Assembly: GCA_937925515.1 (NCBI GenBank)
Contig: CALALP010000070.1
Span: 5,008-69,007, forward strand
Length of the DNA stretch: 64,000 nt
Direction of reading: 5' to 3'
Source of the DNA: an uncultured Lachnoanaerobaculum sp.
Lineage (GTDB): Bacteria > Bacillota > Clostridia > Lachnospirales > Lachnospiraceae
Below the pieces are notes generated by a model. The model saw only the letters and a list, made by a program, of their open reading frames with translations, did no database searches and was not told the DNA's origin. Both the position numbers and the translations under genes were made by a program. Position 1 is the stretch's first letter. Every line of letters starts with the position of its first letter. Below, in pieces: positions 59,074 through 64,000 of this stretch.

Positions 59074-60249
59074 TTATAGTACAGGTATCCACTGTTCCAT
59101 ATTTCCACCATAGAAGATATATGGTGTTCCTGCAAGAACTGAAGTACCTTTACCACTTTGATAAGCCTCATATTTTTGTGCAGGATAGTCTTTAAATGCG
59201 TCCATTTCAAATGATGAACCTACCTTTCCGTCAAACTTACCGTCTTTAGCTGCATAAATAGCTGCTCCTGAAACTGCTCCAAGATGAATAACGTCCCATA
59301 ACATCATATATGGGCATACATAATCAAATGCTTTATCTGATGCAGTTTTAGGCATAAATGACTGCATTTCAGACGGAAGTCCAAGACCTGTAAGCTTAAT
59401 CTTACTATTACTTGTTTTTAATGCTTGACCTGCTGCCGCAATTCCTACTGTCGTAGGAGAAATAATACAATTTACTTTGTTTTCAGCGATAAATGCCTGT
59501 GCTTGAGTTGTAGACTCTGTTAAATCATCATTTCCATATTTTAAATCTAATTTCTTATCTACTTTTCCCTCATAAAAATCTTTTTTAAGTTCCTCATTCA
59601 TAGCTGCAATCCAAGAGTTCTGAACAGGGGTATCAATAGAGGCTGAAAGTACTCCAAGTACAATAGGCTCTCCTGTATATTTAGCAAGTTCAGTCTTAAC
59701 TGTTTCTTCCATTTTTCCGTCGCCCGGATAATCAACTCCTAAAGTAATCAAAACTGCTGCTTGGATTAGATATGAACCTATATCTTGAACTTCTGCTTGA
59801 TTTACATGACATACTCTATAATCAGGGTTTGCCTCTGAATCAACTGAAACTATCGGTATTCCTGCCTCTTTAGCTTTTTTGAATACCTCATCATATCCTG
59901 CATCGCCATTAGTTGAAATAGTGATTGATGCTACTTTTTGTGTTATAAGCTCATCTAACATCTGCACTTGTGCTGCAACTGTGGTTTCAGCCGGACTTTT
60001 ATAAGCTGTTTTTTCTCCCTTTGCATTTAGATACTCTGAAAATCCCTTATACATCAAATCTCCAAAGGAATTTCCTGTGGATTTAAACATAAATACATGA
60101 GTTCCCTCCAAAGAACCCTCTTTTGTATCTGCTCCACTACTCTTTGACTCTCCTGTCGGTGTGGTAGGTGTTGTAGTAGTACAACCTATCATAGAACCAA
60201 ACATCGCAAAACTCAAACCAAGTGCTAAAACACGTTTCCAAATCTTCAT
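59074..60249 (-). CDS. CUT2-type ABC substrate-binding lipoprotein (rhamnose/autoinducer-2 class)
   Basis: A 391-residue binding protein with lipobox MIGC (Cys23) and a Thr/Pro/Ser linker. The fold is periplasmic-binding type I, with VFMFKSTGNSFGDLMYKGF, ASITISTNGDAGYDEVFKKA, VSVDSEANPDYRVCHVNQA and a hinge-like GLGLPSEMQ. These sequences resemble RhaS/LsrB proteins, which bind rhamnose or autoinducer-2. The choice between the two cannot be made here. Last gene of the four-gene operon. Confidence 0.88.
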   Translation of the reverse strand: MKIWKRVLALGLSFAMFGSMIGCTTTTPTTPTGESKSSGADTKEGSLEGTHVFMFKSTGNSFGDLMYKGFSEYLNAKGEKTAYKSPAETTVAAQVQMLDELITQKVASITISTNGDAGYDEVFKKAKEAGIPIVSVDSEANPDYRVCHVNQAEVQDIGSYLIQAAVLITLGVDYPGDGKMEETVKTELAKYTGEPIVLGVLSASIDTPVQNSWIAAMNEELKKDFYEGKVDKKLDLKYGNDDLTESTTQAQAFIAENKVNCIISPTTVGIAAAGQALKTSNSKIKLTGLGLPSEMQSFMPKTASDKAFDYVCPYMMLWDVIHLGAVSGAAIYAAKDGKFDGKVGSSFEMDAFKDYPAQKYEAYQSGKGTSVLAGTPYIFYGGNMEQWIPVL

Positions 60250-60274
60250 ATAATGCCTCCTTGTATTTTAATTT

Positions 60275-61312
60275 TTATCCCTTAGATTTTTTAAATCTTT
60301 GTTTTAATGAGTTTAATGTATTTGCATTAACATTTGAAATTAATACTGCAATTATTAGTATGACTCCCGTTACAATCTTTCTAGTGTTAGCGTCTACCTC
60401 TAAAAGTCCCAAGGTATAAGTAAGAAATGCCATTATTAGGGTTGCTATAACAGGACCATAAATTTTACCTTTGCCTCCATTTGTAGATACTCCACCAAGT
60501 ACACATATAGCTATTGCTGTAATCTCATAGCCTGTACCCATTGTTGAGGATACGCTGCCACCCATTCTACCTACAAAAAAGATTGAGGCTATTCCACACA
60601 TTATCCCCATAATTACAAATACATAAAACTTTGTCTTTTTAACATCTATACCTGAATATTTTGCACATATCGGATTATTACCTATTATATATATCATTCT
60701 GCCGAGTTTAGTCTTATGTAATATAAATGCAAATACCATTGACATTAATAAAAATAGTAATAATGATACAGGTATTCCTGCTATATTTGTCCAAGCAATC
60801 GCAGTGTAGAAAACCGGAAATTCCTTTAAGACATTTACATTTAAAACTATCTTTACAATCCCTCTAAATAACATTGATGTAGCTATGGTTACTATTACTG
60901 AGGGCATTTCTAAATATGCTACACAAAAGCCGTTAAATGCTGAACATAAAGCACTTGAAAATATTCCTGCAAGAACTGATATAATAATCGGAAACTTAAG
61001 GCTACAACATATTCCTGTAATCATTGAGGCAAAAATCATATTTGATGCAACTGATATATCAATGTCGCCAAACATTAAAATCAAAACCATTCCAAGGACT
61101 AGAGGGCATACGTCCATACCTGATTGTATAATTGATTGAATTGTGCCGTTTGAAAAATATAAATTAGGACGATTTATCATAAGAACTATATTGATTAAAA
61201 TAAGAATATAAATCAAAATCATTTCCCAACTTATAAGAAACTTTTTTAAATTAAATTTTGACTTTATAGTTAAATCTCTTTCAAAAGGAGTTTTTGTTTT
61301 ATCAGTATTCAT
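60275..61312 (-). CDS. CUT2-type ABC transporter permease
   Basis: A 345-residue permease with about 9-10 helices. The MVLILMFGDIDISVASNMIF segment and the EITAIAICVLGGVSTNGGKG motif near residue 255 identify the ribose/rhamnose/AI-2 permease class. Pairs with the next permease. It begins at the base where the first permease gene ends (TAATG). Confidence 0.93.
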   Translation of the reverse strand: MNTDKTKTPFERDLTIKSKFNLKKFLISWEMILIYILILINIVLMINRPNLYFSNGTIQSIIQSGMDVCPLVLGMVLILMFGDIDISVASNMIFASMITGICCSLKFPIIISVLAGIFSSALCSAFNGFCVAYLEMPSVIVTIATSMLFRGIVKIVLNVNVLKEFPVFYTAIAWTNIAGIPVSLLLFLLMSMVFAFILHKTKLGRMIYIIGNNPICAKYSGIDVKKTKFYVFVIMGIMCGIASIFFVGRMGGSVSSTMGTGYEITAIAICVLGGVSTNGGKGKIYGPVIATLIMAFLTYTLGLLEVDANTRKIVTGVILIIAVLISNVNANTLNSLKQRFKKSKG

Positions 61313-62283
61313 TAGATTAGTTCACTCCTTTCTTTTAATGCTCTCTTTATTGCAGATTTTTCAGTAAATATATTTAGACCGACAGCCGCTATTATTATGC
61401 CACCTTGTATTGCATCAGACCAAACGCTAAGCCCCGGAAGTAAACTTATAAAATAAGTTATTACAGACATCATTATAAAACCTATGAAAACTCCGTCTAC
61501 TTTTCCCTTACCTCCTGTAATACTTACTCCACCTAAAATACATATTGCAATGGCAGTCATCTCATAAGACTCTCCTATACTATAACTGCAAGTAGCATAA
61601 TTTGCTGTATAAAGCATTCCTGCAAGTCCTGCAAGCATACCACATATAGTCATTGCCATTAAAGTAACTCTTGCCTCATTTATACTTGCTATGCGTGCTG
61701 ATTCTCTATTTGTTCCTATTGCGTAAATCCTACGCCCTCTCGAGGTATAGCCTAAAAAAATCATTGCTAAAATAAATACTATAATCAGTATCCAAAGAAG
61801 TGAGGAAATACCTAAAAACCTCTTTGTCGCAAAATCTTGATATTGTTGTGTAAACTGATGTGGAAACCACCATTCGCCACCACTAAATAAAAATGAAAAA
61901 CCTCTGTAAGCATACATTGTACCAAGTGTTGCAATCATAGGTACAATTTTAAAATAGCCTACTAAACTTCCATTTATAAGCCCACAGACTGCACCGACCA
62001 CTAGAGAAAGGACTACCCAAACAATAGCAGGAACAGTCGGATTTTCTGCCATTAGTCTACAACATATAACCCCTGAAAAAGATAATGTTGCTCCTATGGA
62101 AATGTCTATGCCTCCTGTAAGTATGACCAACATTTCGCCCACTGCAAGTAATCCGAAAACTGCATTGTTTTGTAACATATTCATAATAGAGTCCATACTG
62201 TACATGCTTGGAGTAATTATTGCAGCTAAAATCAGTAGGAATAATAATCCTAAAATCAATCCTAAATTACGATTTTTTCTCAT
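61312..62283 (-). CDS. CUT2-type ABC transporter permease
   Basis: A 323-residue permease with the class motifs EMLVILTGGIDISIGATLSF and YEMTAIAICILGGVSITGGK. Forms the heterodimeric pore with the gene downstream. It overlaps the ATPase gene by 4 bp. Two separate permease genes favour the rhamnose/AI-2 type over ribose, which often uses one. Confidence 0.93.
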   Translation of the reverse strand: MRKNRNLGLILGLLFLLILAAIITPSMYSMDSIMNMLQNNAVFGLLAVGEMLVILTGGIDISIGATLSFSGVICCRLMAENPTVPAIVWVVLSLVVGAVCGLINGSLVGYFKIVPMIATLGTMYAYRGFSFLFSGGEWWFPHQFTQQYQDFATKRFLGISSLLWILIIVFILAMIFLGYTSRGRRIYAIGTNRESARIASINEARVTLMAMTICGMLAGLAGMLYTANYATCSYSIGESYEMTAIAICILGGVSITGGKGKVDGVFIGFIMMSVITYFISLLPGLSVWSDAIQGGIIIAAVGLNIFTEKSAIKRALKERSELI

Positions 62284-63776
62284 ATTCCTCCCTCCTTTAA
62301 AGACACACTTAAAAGTTTTTCTTGTGTAACCTCGTCTACTCCAAACTCTCCCATAACTCTACCACTCCTCATTACAACTATTCTATCCGACATTCCCAAA
62401 ACCTCAGGCATTTCAGAGGAAACCATTATAATAGCATAGCCCTTTTGAGTAAGTTCATTCATAATTTCATATATTGAATATTTTGCCCCTACATCAATTC
62501 CCTTTGTAGGTTCATCCAGTATAAGCACCTTTAAATCACAATTTAATAGTTTGGCAAATACAACCTTTTGTTGGTTTCCACCTGAAAGTGAGGACGGCAA
62601 TGCACTTATATCATTTGCCTTTAATTGTATTTTCTTACACAAATCTATTGCAGTATTAATCTCCGATAAAATATCCATTTTACCTTTTTTTACAAATTTA
62701 CTTAAATTTGCTGAAGATACATTTTCATAAATAGGAAGTCCATTTATAAGCCCCTCACTCTGCCTATCTTCCGGAAGTAGCCCTATACCATTTTTTAAGG
62801 CAGTTACAGGACTATTTATCTTAATTTCATTTCCCTCTAATAAAATCTTTCCCTCATCAGGAGTCATTATTCCAAAAATAGTTTGACACACCTCTGTTCT
62901 ACCTGCTCCCACTAATCCTGTAAGTGCAAGGATTTCTCCCTCTCTTACATCAAAAGAGATATTTTTAAAATAACCTGTTTTAGAAATATTTTTCACTTCT
63001 AAAACCTTTTCTCCTATCTTTGCATTCTTTTGGGGATACATTTGAGTAAGCTCTCTACCCACCATTTGTGAGATAAGTTCTTTATTTGAAATATCATTTA
63101 CATGCCAACAACCAATGTACTTTGAATCTCTAAACACTGTAACTCTGCTTGCAAGCCTATACATATCTTCAAACTTATGAGTGATAAATATTATTGAAAC
63201 TCCCTCATCTCTAAGTTTTTCAGTAATTTGATAAAGTTCTTCACACTCCTTTTTAGAAAGTGAGGAAGTCGGCTCGTCCATAATTAAGATTCTTGCCTCC
63301 AGCGAAATAGCTTTTGCAATCTCAACTAGCTGTTGTTGTGCAACTGATAATGTACTCATAGATTTTGTAACATCTATATTTTTACTAAGTGGCTCTATTA
63401 GTTTTTTAGCCTTAGCATGCATACCTGACCAATCATAAAGTCCAAACTTATTTTTAAGTTCATGACCCATGAAAATGTTTTCAGTAACTGTCAAATCCGG
63501 AAATGCAGTTACATGTTGATATATTGCAGCTATTCCAAGCTTTTGTGAGTCCTTTGTAGAATGAAATTCAACTTCTTTTCCCTCTAATAAAATTTCTCCA
63601 CTGTCAGGTTTATGAACCCCTGTTATAACTTTAATAAATGTAGATTTGCCTGCACCATTTTCTCCCATTAGTGCATGAATTTCGCCTTTTTTTAGTTGAA
63701 AATGAACTCCGTCAAGTGCTGTAACACCACCAAAAGTCTTTACTACATCTTTTAGTTCCAAGACATAAGTTTGCAC
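62280..63776 (-). CDS. CUT2-type ABC transporter ATPase (two NBD domains)
   Basis: A 498-residue protein with two ATPase domains. First: Walker A GENGAGKST (38-46), signature LSVAQQQLVEIAK, Walker B ILIMDEPTS. Second: LVGAGRTEV in place of Walker A (degenerate, as usual for this class), LSGGNQQKV and LILDEPTKGID. Powers sugar or signal uptake. The start codon is GTG with AGGAGGGC. First gene of the operon; promoter at 63894-63922. Confidence 0.94.
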   Translation of the reverse strand: MQTYVLELKDVVKTFGGVTALDGVHFQLKKGEIHALMGENGAGKSTFIKVITGVHKPDSGEILLEGKEVEFHSTKDSQKLGIAAIYQHVTAFPDLTVTENIFMGHELKNKFGLYDWSGMHAKAKKLIEPLSKNIDVTKSMSTLSVAQQQLVEIAKAISLEARILIMDEPTSSLSKKECEELYQITEKLRDEGVSIIFITHKFEDMYRLASRVTVFRDSKYIGCWHVNDISNKELISQMVGRELTQMYPQKNAKIGEKVLEVKNISKTGYFKNISFDVREGEILALTGLVGAGRTEVCQTIFGIMTPDEGKILLEGNEIKINSPVTALKNGIGLLPEDRQSEGLINGLPIYENVSSANLSKFVKKGKMDILSEINTAIDLCKKIQLKANDISALPSSLSGGNQQKVVFAKLLNCDLKVLILDEPTKGIDVGAKYSIYEIMNELTQKGYAIIMVSSEMPEVLGMSDRIVVMRSGRVMGEFGVDEVTQEKLLSVSLKEGGI

Positions 63777-63893
63777 ACCCCTGCCCTCCTTTTGTCTTTA
63801 TGATAACATTAAAAAAATATGCTATTAATGTTTCGTCATTTTTACTTATTTTTTTAATAATATTTTCGTTGTATACATCTTTTACACAAATAT

Positions 63894-63922
63894 ATGATAG
63901 TCTTTTTTTATTTAATTGTCAA
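63894..63922 (-). promoter_or_regulatory. Promoter of the CUT2 ABC operon
   Basis: Minus-strand TTGACA, 17 bases, TATCAT, about 120 bases before the ATPase start. The long leader could hold an operator, but no clear dyad is seen. Confidence 0.65.
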
Positions 63923-63980
63923 TACAACATAAAAATTATATGTCAAAATACTATTTTAGTTATTAAAATTATACTTAAGT

Positions 63981-64000
63981 GGGGATTTCCTCGCCGTCGG
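63981..64000. repeat. Dispersed palindrome, copy 4, cut by window end
   Basis: GGGGATTTCCTCGCCGTCGG matches copy 1 at 11764 exactly; the second arm lies outside the window. Confidence 0.7.

Overview
The window is low-GC DNA (roughly 30% by eye) with strong AGGAGG-type ribosome sites, lipobox lipoproteins, a PBSX/SPP1-type phage particle and a Tn1549-style element fragment. This fits an anaerobic member of the Bacillota (Clostridia, perhaps Lachnospiraceae-like). Genus cannot be read from the sequence, and a Fusobacterium-like host is not excluded. Almost every gene is on the minus strand, so operons read from high to low coordinates.

Layout. 1-1925: a TRAP transporter operon (dctP, dctQ, start of dctM) with a clear promoter. 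About 1926-6030: a higher-GC remnant of a conjugative or plasmid-like element (repA-like, parB, parA and small accessory genes) without relaxase, secretion genes or integrase. 6175-10360: small ORF, Fic protein, ddl, GntR regulator, ispE and cyclophilin. 10361-10776: a divergent spacer with a strong plus-strand terminator. 10777-23918: metabolic and transport genes (zinc phospholipase C-like protein, cupin, ADP-ribosylglycohydrolase, polar amino acid ABC transporter, DUF1576 membrane protein, pyridoxal kinase, rhodanese-TtcA fusion, AzlCD, gpmA, a lipoprotein).

25401-55563 is a 30,163-bp Mu-like transposable prophage with exact ends: matching 27-base termini beginning TGTAT and a 5-bp duplication TCTGT. 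It has landed inside a CoA-disulfide reductase/rhodanese gene. Removing the phage and one TCTGT copy restores an in-frame gene of 563 codons. In phage order, from 55563 down, the genes are: S24 repressor (divergent), Ner-like regulator, MuA transposase (TTG start), MuB ATPase, early genes (AbrB-zinc protein, DUF3164, GemA), endolysin, Mor-like activator, holins, DUF3486, terminase, portal, MuF protein with a toxin-like tail and a candidate immunity gene, scaffold, capsid, head-tail connectors, contractile tail (XkdK/M/N/P/Q/R/S/T type), fibres, a CD1375-like protein and a DNA methyltransferase remnant. The replication and regulation half is Mu-like; the particle half is PBSX/SPP1-like.

55564-64000: the front of the interrupted reductase gene, which is the third gene of an operon with a YeeE/YedE transporter and an APC permease, then a four-gene CUT2 sugar or autoinducer-2 ABC transporter. 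Sulfur chemistry recurs in the host genes: CoA-disulfide reductase with rhodanese domain, YeeE/YedE transporter, rhodanese-TtcA fusion.

The most notable items are the exact phage ends with repeated transposase sites, the operator lying inside the early promoter spacer, the MuF toxin/immunity pair, the endolysin whose catalytic half-domains occur in reversed order, and the A AAA AAC frameshift site in the tail chaperone gene.
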